Assembly: GCA_900766245.1 (NCBI GenBank)
Contig: CAAFUR010000011.1
Location: forward strand, 1-64,000
Reading direction: 5' to 3'
Source: Veillonellaceae bacterium
GTDB taxonomy: Bacteria; Bacillota; Negativicutes; Veillonellales; Veillonellaceae
DNA: 64,000 bases
Notes under the pieces: generated by a model
The model's input: the letters and a program-made list of their open reading frames with translations, nothing else
The model's database searches: none
What the model was told of the DNA's origin: nothing
Shown here: positions 15,816-25,436 of the stretch, piece by piece
How positions within the stretch are numbered: position 1 is the stretch's first letter
Layout: each line of letters opens with the position of its first letter
Translations under genes and position numbers: made by a program

Positions 15816-16696
15816 GTATCCGAAGGATGAAAGAACACAAAAGTAGAAAACGAAAATTAATGGATATGGCTATGCGCTACTTTATGATGATTATTGGTGC
15901 AGTCATTTATACCTATGGGCTAGATGTATTTCTCGTACCAAATCACCTGATTGATGGCGGTGTGGTAGGTATTGCGTTGATGGCGAGTAAGCTATCTGGT
16001 ATCTCATTTAGTGTACTAGTTATGTTGATCAATCTACCGTTTTTATACGTAGGATATATGCAGATTGGTAAAAGTTTTACCATATCCACCCTATTCGCCA
16101 TAGCTTGCATTTCCGTATTTTCTGCTTTCATGCATCATGTGCCGCCTATTGTGCATGACCCATTGTTAGCATCAGTATTCGGCGGTATTATTCTAGGCCT
16201 TGGGGTAGGAATTATTATACGAAATGGTGGATCTTTAGATGGATCAGAAATTGTAGCCATCATCTTTGATAAAAAGAGTTCTTTTTCCGTAGGTGAAATC
16301 GTCATGTTCCTAAACTTCTTTATTTTAGGAGCTGCGGGCTTTGTATATGATTGGAATAGCGCTATGTATTCCTTGATTGCTTATTTCGTAGCCTATAAAA
16401 TGATGGACTTAGTCATTACGGGTGTAGAAGAATCGAAAGGCGTTATGGTCATCACTGATAAATCGGAAGAAGTAGCTGATGTGGTGATGCATCGATTGGG
16501 GCGTGGTGTCACTTTACTATATGGTGAAGGGGCGTATACAAAGACTCCAAAACGTATCATTTACTGTGTGGTAACACGGTTAGAATTAACAAAATTGAAA
16601 GATATTATTTATGAAGTGGATGACAATGCTTTCATCACCATCAATGATGTTCATGATGTATTCGGTGGGCAGTTCGGTAAAAAATCAATCCATTAA
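15812..16696 (+). CDS. YitT family membrane protein (DUF161/DUF2179)
   Basis: This 294-residue protein has about five membrane helices (for example MMIIGAVIYTYGLDVFLVP and SVLVMLINLPFLYVGY) with the family motif LIDGGVVGIALMA. A cytoplasmic C-terminal DUF2179 domain follows from about residue 205 (GVMVITDKSEEVADVV to NDVHDVFGGQFGKK). The family is widespread in Firmicutes; transport has been suggested but no substrate is established. The GTG start overlaps the preceding stop; an ATG five codons later (15827) is a fair alternative. Confidence 0.82.
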   Translation: MSIRRMKEHKSRKRKLMDMAMRYFMMIIGAVIYTYGLDVFLVPNHLIDGGVVGIALMASKLSGISFSVLVMLINLPFLYVGYMQIGKSFTISTLFAIACISVFSAFMHHVPPIVHDPLLASVFGGIILGLGVGIIIRNGGSLDGSEIVAIIFDKKSSFSVGEIVMFLNFFILGAAGFVYDWNSAMYSLIAYFVAYKMMDLVITGVEESKGVMVITDKSEEVADVVMHRLGRGVTLLYGEGAYTKTPKRIIYCVVTRLELTKLKDIIYEVDDNAFITINDVHDVFGGQFGKKSIH

Positions 16697-16747
16697 TCGA
16701 TGATTACAAGATACGTATTAGTACGCATCCTTAGAATAGGAGGAACT

Positions 16748-17350
16748 ATGGAAAAAGATACAGCCATAGGCAGTCAAATTTTGAAAGAAGCTCGTGAGTG
16801 GCTACAAGCTATTATTGTGGCTCTTATTGTAGCCATGTTAACGCATATATTTATTGTGCAACCTACGAGAGTATCTGGAGAATCAATGGAGGATACCTTA
16901 CATAATGGGGACTTCTTGTTAATTAGTAAATGGTCTCACGTGATGCGAGACATACCCAATTATGAAGATATTGTCATCATTGATAGCCGGGTGCAACGAG
17001 AACGCTCTTGGAAAGATGATGTGATGGAACCGTTGATGAACTATGCTAGTGTGGTAGTTCCATCCTTGCAAGGACATGATGTGTGGGTAAAACGAGTGAT
17101 TGGTCGCCCAGGTGATACATTAGAATTTAAAGAAGGCCATGTGTGGAGAAATGGTACCAAGTTAAACGAGGCGTATACAAAAAAAGAAACGATGAAGTTT
17201 GAACGCTCCTTACCAATTACAGTTCCAGAAGGACATGTATTTGTGATGGGAGATAATCGAAATCATTCTTCAGATAGCCGATTCATTGGATTTGTACCAG
17301 CGGATCATGTACTTGGTAAATTAGCGTATCACATACGTAATCCATTCTAA
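16748..17350 (+). CDS. lepB: Signal peptidase I
   Basis: This 200-residue membrane protease removes signal peptides from exported proteins on the outer face of the inner membrane. One N-terminal helix (IIVALIVAMLTHIFIV) precedes the catalytic Ser46 in SGESMEDTL. The general-base Lys lies in VKRVIGRPGD, and the conserved MGDNRNHSSDSR box is present. ATG 16748 directly follows AGGAGG; the upstream in-frame ATG at 16700 lacks a site. It lies 51 bases after the YitT gene and may share its transcript. Confidence 0.93.
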   Translation: MEKDTAIGSQILKEAREWLQAIIVALIVAMLTHIFIVQPTRVSGESMEDTLHNGDFLLISKWSHVMRDIPNYEDIVIIDSRVQRERSWKDDVMEPLMNYASVVVPSLQGHDVWVKRVIGRPGDTLEFKEGHVWRNGTKLNEAYTKKETMKFERSLPITVPEGHVFVMGDNRNHSSDSRFIGFVPADHVLGKLAYHIRNPF

Positions 17351-17372
17351 CTATAATAAAATATAATCATTT

Positions 17373-17401
17373 GGAATCCTGTGCTTTGGCATAGGATTTC
17401 C
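17373..17401 (+). terminator. Hairpin after lepB
   Basis: GGAATCCTGTGC pairs with GCATAGGATTTCC around TTTG. The T run is poor, so termination is uncertain. Confidence 0.4.
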
Positions 17402-17429
17402 ATATATTCTAAGAAAGGTGGAGAGATAG

Positions 17430-17963
17430 ATGGGTGAAGGTTTAATCTTAGTCAATACGGGAGATGGGAAAGGCAAGACAACAGCGGCTTTGGGCGTTGC
17501 ACTGCGTTCAGCGGGCTGTGGTAGAAAAGTACTTATTTTGCAATTTATTAAAAGTGGTGCGAATTACGGCGAATTAGCAGGCATTGCCTTATTACCAACC
17601 GTAGAAATTCGATCCATGGGCAAAGGCTTTATCTTTCACAAGCAGGAAGAATCAGAAGAAAAAATGAAGGAACATCAACAAGCAGCCAAAGAAGCATGGG
17701 CTATGGTGGAAACAGAAGTGAAGTCTGGCCAATGGGATTTGATTATCCTCGATGAAATCAATTATGCCATTCATTATGGATTAGTAGATGTAGAGACAGT
17801 GGTAAACTTGCTGAAAACAAAACCGGAGAACTTGGACATGATTTTAACAGGTCGTAATGCACGTCCGGAGATTATTGAGTTGGCGCATACTGTCACAGAA
17901 ATGAAAGTTATCAAACATGCATACCAACAGGGGATTAAAGCTAAACGTGGTATTGAATTCTAA
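17430..17963 (+). CDS. cobO: Cob(I)yrinic acid a,c-diamide adenosyltransferase
   Basis: This 177-residue enzyme transfers the adenosyl group of ATP to reduced corrinoids, the last step of coenzyme B12 formation or salvage. The CobO/BtuR type is clear: P-loop NTGDGKGKTTAALG at residues 8-21, ILQFIKSG, DEINYAIHYGL (Walker B-like) and LTGRNARPEI. An AGGTGGAG site precedes the ATG. No other cobalamin genes are in the window, so it may serve salvage. Confidence 0.92.
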   Translation: MGEGLILVNTGDGKGKTTAALGVALRSAGCGRKVLILQFIKSGANYGELAGIALLPTVEIRSMGKGFIFHKQEESEEKMKEHQQAAKEAWAMVETEVKSGQWDLIILDEINYAIHYGLVDVETVVNLLKTKPENLDMILTGRNARPEIIELAHTVTEMKVIKHAYQQGIKAKRGIEF

Positions 17964-18055
17964 GTAATACGGTTTACCTATGTATTTGAATACTTGATGT
18001 TGCAGAAAATAAAAGGCTTATGCAAAAACCACATCGAAAATCTTAAAAATAGTTC

Positions 18056-18084
18056 TTGCGTAAGTGCAGAAAAACAAGTACAAT
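18056..18084 (+). promoter_or_regulatory. Superoxide reductase gene promoter
   Basis: TTGCGT (18056-18061) and TACAAT (18079-18084) are 17 bases apart, about 80 bases before the start codon. Confidence 0.6.
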
Positions 18085-18108
18085 AATAGTGTACTAATTT
18101 AGTGCTTT

Positions 18109-18128
18109 ACATGGAAAGGTTTCCATGT
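18109..18128. promoter_or_regulatory. 20-base palindrome in the superoxide reductase leader
   Basis: ACATGGAAAGGTTTCCATGT has 9-base arms that are perfect complements around GG. It lies between the promoter and the gene, so it could be an operator or an RNA stem. The bound factor is unknown. Confidence 0.5.
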
Positions 18129-18162
18129 TTGGATATGATATTAATTCAAGGGGGTTATACCT

Positions 18163-18558
18163 ATGGCTATCACAAATTATGTAAAAACAGCTGAATTTGC
18201 AACAGAAAAACACGTTCCAGTTATCACAGCACCTGACACTGTAAAAGCTGGCGAACGCGTAGTTATCGAATTAGAAGTGGGTAAGGAAATTGCTCATCCT
18301 AATACAGTAGAACATCATATTTCTTGGATCAAATTGTACTATGTAGAAGAAGGTACACAACTTCCATACGAAGTAGCTCGTCTTGAGTTCAACGTACATG
18401 GTGAAGCACCTACAGGCGCTAACGAAGGTCCTGTACATGCAGAAGCAGCTGGTGTTGTTACTGCATCTTTCAAAAAATCTGGTCGTTTGATCGCAACATC
18501 TTACTGCAATATCCACGGCTTGTGGGAATCTGAAAAAGATATCGTTGTAGAAGGTTAA
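18163..18558 (+). CDS. sor: Superoxide reductase (class II, neelaredoxin type)
   Basis: This 131-residue non-haem iron enzyme reduces superoxide to peroxide without making oxygen, a typical defence of anaerobes. The iron ligands are visible: His in KHVPVI, EHHISW and the C-terminal CNIHGLW that gives Cys and His. There is no N-terminal desulforedoxin domain, so it is the short one-iron form. AAGGGGG precedes the ATG. It is monocistronic, with its own promoter and a weak hairpin after the stop. Confidence 0.93.
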   Translation: MAITNYVKTAEFATEKHVPVITAPDTVKAGERVVIELEVGKEIAHPNTVEHHISWIKLYYVEEGTQLPYEVARLEFNVHGEAPTGANEGPVHAEAAGVVTASFKKSGRLIATSYCNIHGLWESEKDIVVEG

Positions 18559-18588
18559 TCTTAGACATATAACTGAATCGGTTATCAT

Positions 18589-18628
18589 AAGGACTGTTGA
18601 CCCTTTGGGGGGCGGCAGTCCTTTGTTG
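18589..18628 (+). terminator. Hairpin after sor
   Basis: AAGGACTG pairs with CAGTCCTT, followed by TGTTGTG. Confidence 0.45.
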
Positions 18629-18823
18629 TGTGCTACGGTTGAGATATAGGGGGAAACTGTTGCATATCATAGAGAGTGGGTATACTGGTTATCTACTGTA
18701 AAAAGACATATGTATAATAAAAATAGTAAAATATGATAAAAATCCTTTACTTTACTAGCGTAGTATGGTAGATTAATATAGATATTGTTTTATACTTTAG
18801 TATCTTATAAATGAGGGATTGCA

Positions 18824-20053
18824 GTGGCATTAATAGTGAAAAAATTTGGTGGTAGCTCTGTGGCGACACCTGAAAAAATATTTAACATTGTAAATCGCGT
18901 GTTACGTGACAAACAACTAGAGGATCGTATTGTGGTGGTGGTTTCTGCCATGGGCGATACAACAGATGATTTGGTGAACTTGGCGAAAGAAGTAACTTCT
19001 ATGCCATATGGTCGTGAAATGGACCGTCTTCTTTCTACAGGAGAGCAAGTAACGATTGCATTGATGGCACTGGCGTTCCAAGCAAAAGGTCATGCAGCAG
19101 TTTCTATGACTGGTGAACAAGCAGGCATTGCTACTAGCGATGCATTTGGTAAAGCTCGCATTTTAGAGATTGAACCAAAGCGTGTGCTTGAAGCATTAGA
19201 AGCTGGTAACATTGTGGTAGTAGCAGGTTTCCAAGGTATGACGGAAGCAGGAGATATTACTACATTGGGCCGTGGCGGTTCTGATACAACAGCCGTAGCA
19301 TTAGCAGGGGCTATGCAAGCTGATGTATGTGAAATATTTACAGATGTAGATGGGGTATACTCCACAGATCCACGAGTGGCACCGGGTGCTGTTAAATTGA
19401 AAGAAATCACTTATGGTGAAATGCTAGAAATGGCGCGCTTAGGGGCAGGCGTTATGCAACCAAGAGCGGTCGAAATGGGACATCGGTATGGGGTGCCAAT
19501 TCATGTACGATCTACTTTCAGTGATGAAGAAGGCACGATAATTCGAGAGGAGTATACAATGAAAGCAAATCAATACGCGATTACAGGCGTTGCAGATGAT
19601 ACTAATGTGGCAAAAGTAAGTCTTGTAGGGGTGGAAAATATTCCAGGTGTGGCACATCAAGTGTTCCAAGCGTTGGCTAATAAGAGTATCGACGTAGACA
19701 TGATTGTGCAAAGCATCCGCACTACAGATGATAAACGAACAGACATCGTATTCACTATCACACGTGATGATGTGAACCTAGCGAAACAAGTGCTTGATGA
19801 ACTTGGTCAATCCATGTCTATCGAAGAGTGTGTGATCAACGAAAATATGGCGAAGGTGTCTATTATTGGCGCAGGTATGTTGGGTCAACCAGGGGTCGCT
19901 GCGAAAATGTTTGGCATTTTATCTGACGAAGGCGTGAATATCGAGATTATCAGCACATCTGAAATCAGTATTTCTTGCCTTATCGGAGAAGAACATATTA
20001 AAACGGCAGTTCGTGCAATCCACGATAAGTTAGTATTAGACGGCAGAGGTTAA
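18824..20053 (+). CDS. lysC: Aspartate kinase
   Basis: This 409-residue enzyme phosphorylates aspartate, opening the pathway to lysine, threonine and methionine. The kinase domain begins VKKFGGSSVA, with FTDVDGVYSTDPR near residues 170-185 and GAGVMQPRAVE after it. Two ACT domains follow (SLVGVENIPGVAHQVFQAL and SIIGAGMLGQPGVAAKMF), so feedback control by an amino acid is expected. It starts at GTG after GAGGGATT. No lysine riboswitch is apparent in the roughly 260-base upstream gap. Confidence 0.94.
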   Translation: MALIVKKFGGSSVATPEKIFNIVNRVLRDKQLEDRIVVVVSAMGDTTDDLVNLAKEVTSMPYGREMDRLLSTGEQVTIALMALAFQAKGHAAVSMTGEQAGIATSDAFGKARILEIEPKRVLEALEAGNIVVVAGFQGMTEAGDITTLGRGGSDTTAVALAGAMQADVCEIFTDVDGVYSTDPRVAPGAVKLKEITYGEMLEMARLGAGVMQPRAVEMGHRYGVPIHVRSTFSDEEGTIIREEYTMKANQYAITGVADDTNVAKVSLVGVENIPGVAHQVFQALANKSIDVDMIVQSIRTTDDKRTDIVFTITRDDVNLAKQVLDELGQSMSIEECVINENMAKVSIIGAGMLGQPGVAAKMFGILSDEGVNIEIISTSEISISCLIGEEHIKTAVRAIHDKLVLDGRG

Positions 20054-20080
20054 GTAACGACTAGAAAAGAAGGTATGGGA

Positions 20081-20776
20081 ATGAATGATAAGAAAAAGGA
20101 ACGATATATACAACTGGGGTTGTTGAGCGGATTGGTGATACTAGCAGTTCTAGTATACTTCCTTGTTCCAGGTTTCTATGATGACATGTGGGAATTAATC
20201 CTTTCTGGTGATGTACAACGCATGGCAGAGGTATTACAATCTTATGGTCCGTGGGCTATGGTGATCAGCTTTGTTTTGGATGTGCTCATCAATGCACTAG
20301 GATTTTTACCGTCCATCTTCTTTTCCACAGCTAACGGCTTGCTATTTGGTCTAGTACCAGGGATAATTATCTCTTGGCTAGCAGAAACAGTGGGCGTTGT
20401 ACTGAGCTTTATGATTATGCGCTATATCTTGCGAGATACGGCGCATAAGGTTATAGAAAAGAGCGAGTTTTTACTGAAAGTGGATGACTTTAGTGGTAAA
20501 AATGGTTTGACTGTCATGCTCTTCGCTCGTGCCATTCCTTATTTTCCAAGTGGTATCATTACTGCCTTGGGAGCGATTAGCCAAATCTCTTTGCGCGATT
20601 ACATTATCGCCAACTTGGTGGGGAAATTCCCTTCCACCGCACTAGAAGTCATCGTCGGTCATGATGCGGTGCTATTGCAAGATAATTTAGGTCGTTTAAC
20701 AATTGTCATACTCGTTGCGTCGGTTCTGTATTTCCTATTGTGGAAAGGATACCAACGGTGGGTGAAACAAAGGTAA
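20081..20776 (+). CDS. TVP38/TMEM64 (DedA-like) membrane protein
   Basis: This inner-membrane protein of about 231 residues has several helices and the SNARE-associated/VTT domain: ALGFLPSIFFSTANGLLFG, then FARAIPYFPSGIITALGAISQISLRDYI and LVGKFPSTALEV. Relatives move lipids across membranes. ATG 20081 or 20075 could be the start; both are close to an AGAAGG site. It follows lysC by about 25 bases and may be co-transcribed. Confidence 0.85.
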   Translation: MNDKKKERYIQLGLLSGLVILAVLVYFLVPGFYDDMWELILSGDVQRMAEVLQSYGPWAMVISFVLDVLINALGFLPSIFFSTANGLLFGLVPGIIISWLAETVGVVLSFMIMRYILRDTAHKVIEKSEFLLKVDDFSGKNGLTVMLFARAIPYFPSGIITALGAISQISLRDYIIANLVGKFPSTALEVIVGHDAVLLQDNLGRLTIVILVASVLYFLLWKGYQRWVKQR

Positions 20777-20994
20777 TATTGTATGATGCCTCCAACTGTC
20801 TATAGGATTGGTGGGTTTCACTGCCTGAGACAGTAAGACATCTACCAATCTATGGTCTTAATACATGAATAAACATATAAAGAGGAACGTTGATAATGTT
20901 TGATCAACGTTCCTTTTTTTATCTTATGATAATTTGTTTAGTCGCTAGTATAGCGTAATATAATCTATGTATGGTATTGTACTTTAAAAGAAGT
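20777..20994. terminator. Inverted repeat and strong terminator after the TVP38 gene
   Basis: ATAGGATTGGT (20802-20812) and ACCAATCTAT (20844-20853) form a loose stem. A strong terminator follows at 20882-20921: AGGAACGTTGAT against ATCAACGTTCCT with TTTTTTT. The rest of the gap is AT-rich and carries no gene. Confidence 0.8.
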
Positions 20995-21138
20995 ATAATA
21001 AAAAAACTCAATTCCAAATGAATTGAGTTAAGTACCCACAGCGGGTGCCTCAAGGGCGATGAAAATAAATTCGTATTTGAACTTGTAGTGTGATTCTGTA
21101 AATATCTCAAACGTAAATATCTCTAACGTCTTTGAGAT
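20995..21138 (-). ncRNA. tracrRNA
   Basis: On the reverse strand, 21112 down to about 21076 is complementary to the CRISPR repeat in most positions (GTTTGAGATATTTACAGAAT, then CACACTAC). A TTCATCGCCC linker follows, then a GCACCCGCTGTGGGT stem, and finally AACTCAATTC...GAATTGAG with TTTTTTT as terminator. This is the standard tracrRNA plan for Cas9. A TTGACT/TACAAT promoter with 17-base spacing (21145-21173) places the start near 21138. The leader repeats the anti-repeat start (TTAGAGATATTTAC then TTTGAGATATTTAC). Length is about 140 bases. Confidence 0.88.
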
Positions 21139-21144
21139 GCTTTT

Positions 21145-21193
21145 ATTGTATACAAAAAAAGATATGGAGTCAAGTGTTTTTAAGTAGTATAAT
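21145..21193. promoter_or_regulatory. Divergent tracrRNA and cas9 promoters
   Basis: The reverse-strand TTGACT (21168-21173) and TACAAT (21145-21150) drive tracrRNA. A forward TATAAT at 21188-21193, with no clear -35 box, is the likely cas9 -10 box. The two promoters overlap, so they may be controlled together. Confidence 0.6.
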
Positions 21194-21297
21194 GAAATTA
21201 AATAATATATAGTAATATTCATTTTGAGGTATGGTAATGAATACTTACAGTTGCATTGTGTGAGGCCGGTTATGTTGTATGGAAAAGGAGAAGTACA

Positions 21298-24200
21298 ATG
21301 AGTGATTTTGACAAACACAAGAATCAGATTTGCAAACACAAAGGTTTCAAAAGGGGCAATTATTTTATTGGTTTCGATATTGGTACAAATTCTGTTGGTT
21401 GGGCTGTAACAAATGAAAAGTATGAATTATTGAAGTTCAAGTCTCATAAAATGTGGGGCTCTAGGCTGTTTACAGAGGCGCAAACCGCAGTAGATACTCG
21501 TATGAAACGGTCAGGTCGTCGTCGTTTACAACGTCGTAAGTTTCGATTACTTTTACTAGAGTCATTATTTGCTAAAGAAATTAATGCGGTAGATGAAACA
21601 TTTTTCATGCGTCTTCATGAATCAAAATACCATGTAGAAGATAAAACGAATCCAGTGAAATTTACTTTATTCATGGATAAAGAGTACACTGATGTAGATT
21701 ACTACAAGGAATTTCCTACAATTTATCACTTACGCAATCATTTGATGACAGAAGGCACGAAAGACATTCGCTTGTTATTCTTGGCTATTCATCATATCTT
21801 AAAATACCGTGGCAACTTTTTATATGGTAAAAAAGAATTTTCCGTGGATGGAGAAATTAATGAAGTAGTACGATCTACTTTATCAGAGTTAGGATTTGGT
21901 ACATACATAAATAATGAAAGTGTACTTAGCGGTGTAGTATCTCTATTATTAGATAGAGGGGTAGGGCGTAGTGATACGGTAAAACAATTAGAGCCTATTA
22001 TCGGGAATGGGAAAAAACTTTCTAGTATCGATAAAAAACGGTTGAAAGCGTGGGGTAATCTAATCGTTGGATTAAAAGCAAATTTACTGGACCTTTTCAC
22101 CGAAGAAGATGTTGAAATAGCGGTACCAGAGGATAAAGAGTTCAAAGATATTTGTCTTAGCAAGATCATCTATGATGACGTGCGAGATGCCTATACGGAG
22201 GTATGGGGCGACAAATTTACCGTAGTGGATCAATGTAAAGTCTTACATGATATCATCGTTATTAGCTCTATTATCAAACCAGGGCAATCACTTTCAGAGG
22301 CGAAAATAGAATCCTATCAGCAACATAAGGAAGATTTAGCATTATTGAAATCTGTGCTGAAAGATGATAGAAAACTATATGACGCCATGTTTGTGGCAGA
22401 CGTGGATAAAGGCGCCAACTATGTGAAATATATTAAGCAAGGGGTTACTGGAAACACATCGACTACAGAAGAAGATTTCTTCAAATACGTGAAAAAAATA
22501 GTATCCGCTTTGCCATCGACAGAAGATACGGAGATAGTATTACAAAAGATAGAAGAAGGCGTATTTTTACCGCTCCAACGAATTAGTAAAAATGGCGTAG
22601 TGCCTTATCAATTACACAAAGAAGAATTAGTGCGCATCCTAGACAAGGCTAAGGTGAACTTTCCATTTTTAAATAAAGTGGAAGATGGATTGACGGTAGC
22701 GGATAAAATTATATCTATCTTAGAATTTAAAATCCCCTATTATGTGGGGCCATTGAATCCAGCACATTCCATTGAAAATGGTGGTTTTGCTTGGGTTGTT
22801 CGTAAAGAAGCAGGACAGGTATTGCCGTGGAATTTTGAACAAAAAGTTGACGTCCAAGCATCGGCGGTTAAATTCATTGAAAACTTAACTAACAAATGTA
22901 CTTATTTAATCGACCAAGATGTGTTACCTAAATATTCCTTGCTTTATGCAGAGTTTTCTTTGCTGAATGAATTGAACAATATTCGTGTCAACGATAAACC
23001 ATTACCTGCAGATGTGAAACAAGCATTTATCAGAGACCATTTTATGTCCTTGCAAGATAGTAAAGTAGCTACGAAAAAAGTGGTGGCAAAATATTTAGTA
23101 GATAATAACTATGTGTCACAACCGCCTATCATTACGGGCATGGACCAACAGATGGCTACGAAGTTAACATCCTACAGAGATATGACTCATATCCTAGGGG
23201 AACATTTTGACCATGCCATGGCAGAAGATATCATTCGATATATCACTATCTTTGGTGAAAGTAAAGATATGTTGCGACAAGTGTTGAAAAACTATTATGG
23301 AGATCGTCTTACAACAGAACAAATTAAAAAATTAGGGAAACTTACCTATACAGGTTGGGGTAGATTGTCTAAAAAATTCTTGTCCGATATTTGGGGTATG
23401 AAAAAAAATGATGACGATGCAGAAGCAGGTACTATCATTGAGCATATGCGTGAGGGGCAGGAAAATTTGATGCAACTATTGAGCTCTTCTTATTCTTTCA
23501 TTGATGTGGTCCAAGAATATGTGACAAACGTATTGGGAGCCAAAGAAAAGACAGCATTTGAAATGTTAGAAGATTTATCCTTATCGCCGATGGTAAAACG
23601 TAGCGTATGGCAAACATTGCGCATCCTTGATGAGATCGTATCTATGCGTAAAGAACTACCAAAGAAAATATTTGTGGAAGTAGCTCGTACAAATAAAGCA
23701 GATAAAAAACGGACTCAGTCTAGAAAAGCACTGTTGGTAGAGTTATATAAACAAATTAAGGATGAAGATGTACATGCTTTACAACAAGAGTTGGAGGCTA
23801 AAGAAGACTCTGCCTTGAATAGTAAAAAATTATATTTGTATTTTACGCAAATGGGTCGTTGCATGTATTCTGGCCGTAGAATTGATATTCATGAATTGTT
23901 TACCGATAAGTATGATATTGACCATATTTACCCACAGAGCTTAACGAAGGATGATAGCTGGCATAATATTGTACTGGTCGAGAAGCGATTAAATGCGGAA
24001 AAAACAGACAGATTCCCGATTTATGAGGCGATTCAGGCGAAGCAAAAGGGATTTTGGAAATTATTGTGGGACCGGGGATTTATTTCTGAAAAGAAATATG
24101 ATCGTCTAGTGCGAGTAGAATCCTTAACCGATGATGAGTTAAATCAGTTTATCAATCGTCAACTAGTCTCTACGAATCAGTCTATTAAGGCGGTGACGAC

Positions 24201-25428
24201 ATTATTACGCCAATTGTACCCAGATACAGATGTGGTATTCTCGAAAGCAGAAAATGTGTCTGATTTTAGAAGAGATTTTGGGTTTATTAAAGTACGCTCC
24301 ATCAATCACCACCATCATGCGAAAGATGCATATCTAAATATTGTAGTGGGCAATATTTACCATGAAAAATTTACAAAGAACTTCTTTGCCTTTGCTAAAC
24401 AAAATGGCACTCATCGAACCTATAATTTGACGAAGATGTTTGAAAAGGAAATTCGCTCAACAGAAAATAAAGATAGTATCATTTGGGATCCACAGGTTAG
24501 CATGGATACTGTCAAAACGATGATGCGGAGTAATGACGTACGGGTGACACAACGAGCAGTACCACAAAAAGGAGGACTATCCGATGAAACAGTGTATAAA
24601 AAAGGCGTAGCCAAACGAGGTGTGTACTTGCCACTAAAATCGTCGGACATACATTTAAGCGATGTGGAAAAATATGGTGGAAGAACCAAAATGACTATCG
24701 CTGAATATGTTATTTTAAAAATTGTGGATATAAGGGATAAAGAAAAGATTGAAATCTTCCCACTTCCATTATATGTTTCTAATCAAGGATGTCTCAGAGA
24801 AGATATTATTGCACTGTATATTAAAGGCGCGAAAGACGCAAAAAAAATAAAAAGTATTGAAGTAATGTATAGAGGTCTTTATATTGGTAGTTTAGTTAAT
24901 ATTAATGGGTTTAAATATTATTTAGGAGGAAGAACTGGAGATAAAGTCTGCGTAGATTGTGCTATAGATTTAGTATTAGATAATGATATTAGTGTTTATA
25001 TTAAATTGCTGGAAAAAGTTGAATATCAAAAAATAGAAAATCCTAAAACATTTGATATTCATAATATTACAACTACATATTTAGGCAATGAAATATATGT
25101 TACAGTAGAAGATAATAAAAAACTATATCAAGCTTTTATGGATAAGCTTTCTACTCCTTTATTTATTAAATTAAAAGGAAATAAAATAGAGGAATTTAAG
25201 ACGATAGGGTTTGATAAATTTTGCGAGTTATCTTTAGAAAATCAAGTTACTATATTAATGGAAATACTTAATATTATTACTAATTTTAAAACTACTAGAA
25301 ATTTAGAGCTGATTAACATAAAAAGCTCAAGATCTACAGTCGGTATTAATGTATCTAATACTGAAAGCTTTAGTGTCATCACAACATCTATTACAGGTTT
25401 ATATGAAAATGAAATTAAAATAAAATAG
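21298..25428 (+). CDS. cas9: Cas9 endonuclease, type II-A
   Basis: This 1,376-residue RNA-guided nuclease has every catalytic part: RuvC-I Asp27 in IGFDIGTNSVGWAV; an Arg-rich bridge helix (RMKRSGRRRLQRRKFRL); RuvC-II Glu794 in IFVEVAR; HNH His876 in YDIDHIYPQS; and RuvC-III His1007 and Asp1010 in NHHHHAKDAYLN. The size matches large type II-A proteins and the C-terminal third is the PAM-interacting region. ATG 21298 follows AAAAGGAG; the in-frame extension to 21256 has no site. The gene leads the cas9-cas1-cas2-csn2 operon, and tracrRNA is encoded divergently upstream. It appears intact and competent for interference. The PAM cannot be read from sequence. Confidence 0.96.
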   Translation: MSDFDKHKNQICKHKGFKRGNYFIGFDIGTNSVGWAVTNEKYELLKFKSHKMWGSRLFTEAQTAVDTRMKRSGRRRLQRRKFRLLLLESLFAKEINAVDETFFMRLHESKYHVEDKTNPVKFTLFMDKEYTDVDYYKEFPTIYHLRNHLMTEGTKDIRLLFLAIHHILKYRGNFLYGKKEFSVDGEINEVVRSTLSELGFGTYINNESVLSGVVSLLLDRGVGRSDTVKQLEPIIGNGKKLSSIDKKRLKAWGNLIVGLKANLLDLFTEEDVEIAVPEDKEFKDICLSKIIYDDVRDAYTEVWGDKFTVVDQCKVLHDIIVISSIIKPGQSLSEAKIESYQQHKEDLALLKSVLKDDRKLYDAMFVADVDKGANYVKYIKQGVTGNTSTTEEDFFKYVKKIVSALPSTEDTEIVLQKIEEGVFLPLQRISKNGVVPYQLHKEELVRILDKAKVNFPFLNKVEDGLTVADKIISILEFKIPYYVGPLNPAHSIENGGFAWVVRKEAGQVLPWNFEQKVDVQASAVKFIENLTNKCTYLIDQDVLPKYSLLYAEFSLLNELNNIRVNDKPLPADVKQAFIRDHFMSLQDSKVATKKVVAKYLVDNNYVSQPPIITGMDQQMATKLTSYRDMTHILGEHFDHAMAEDIIRYITIFGESKDMLRQVLKNYYGDRLTTEQIKKLGKLTYTGWGRLSKKFLSDIWGMKKNDDDAEAGTIIEHMREGQENLMQLLSSSYSFIDVVQEYVTNVLGAKEKTAFEMLEDLSLSPMVKRSVWQTLRILDEIVSMRKELPKKIFVEVARTNKADKKRTQSRKALLVELYKQIKDEDVHALQQELEAKEDSALNSKKLYLYFTQMGRCMYSGRRIDIHELFTDKYDIDHIYPQSLTKDDSWHNIVLVEKRLNAEKTDRFPIYEAIQAKQKGFWKLLWDRGFISEKKYDRLVRVESLTDDELNQFINRQLVSTNQSIKAVTTLLRQLYPDTDVVFSKAENVSDFRRDFGFIKVRSINHHHHAKDAYLNIVVGNIYHEKFTKNFFAFAKQNGTHRTYNLTKMFEKEIRSTENKDSIIWDPQVSMDTVKTMMRSNDVRVTQRAVPQKGGLSDETVYKKGVAKRGVYLPLKSSDIHLSDVEKYGGRTKMTIAEYVILKIVDIRDKEKIEIFPLPLYVSNQGCLREDIIALYIKGAKDAKKIKSIEVMYRGLYIGSLVNINGFKYYLGGRTGDKVCVDCAIDLVLDNDISVYIKLLEKVEYQKIENPKTFDIHNITTTYLGNEIYVTVEDNKKLYQAFMDKLSTPLFIKLKGNKIEEFKTIGFDKFCELSLENQVTILMEILNIITNFKTTRNLELINIKSSRSTVGINVSNTESFSVITTSITGLYENEIKIK

Positions 25429-25436
25429 GAGATACT

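Noticed and set aside
18559..18823. Lysine riboswitch before lysC
   Set aside because: No conserved lysine-riboswitch core is visible; only a weak hairpin after sor is found.
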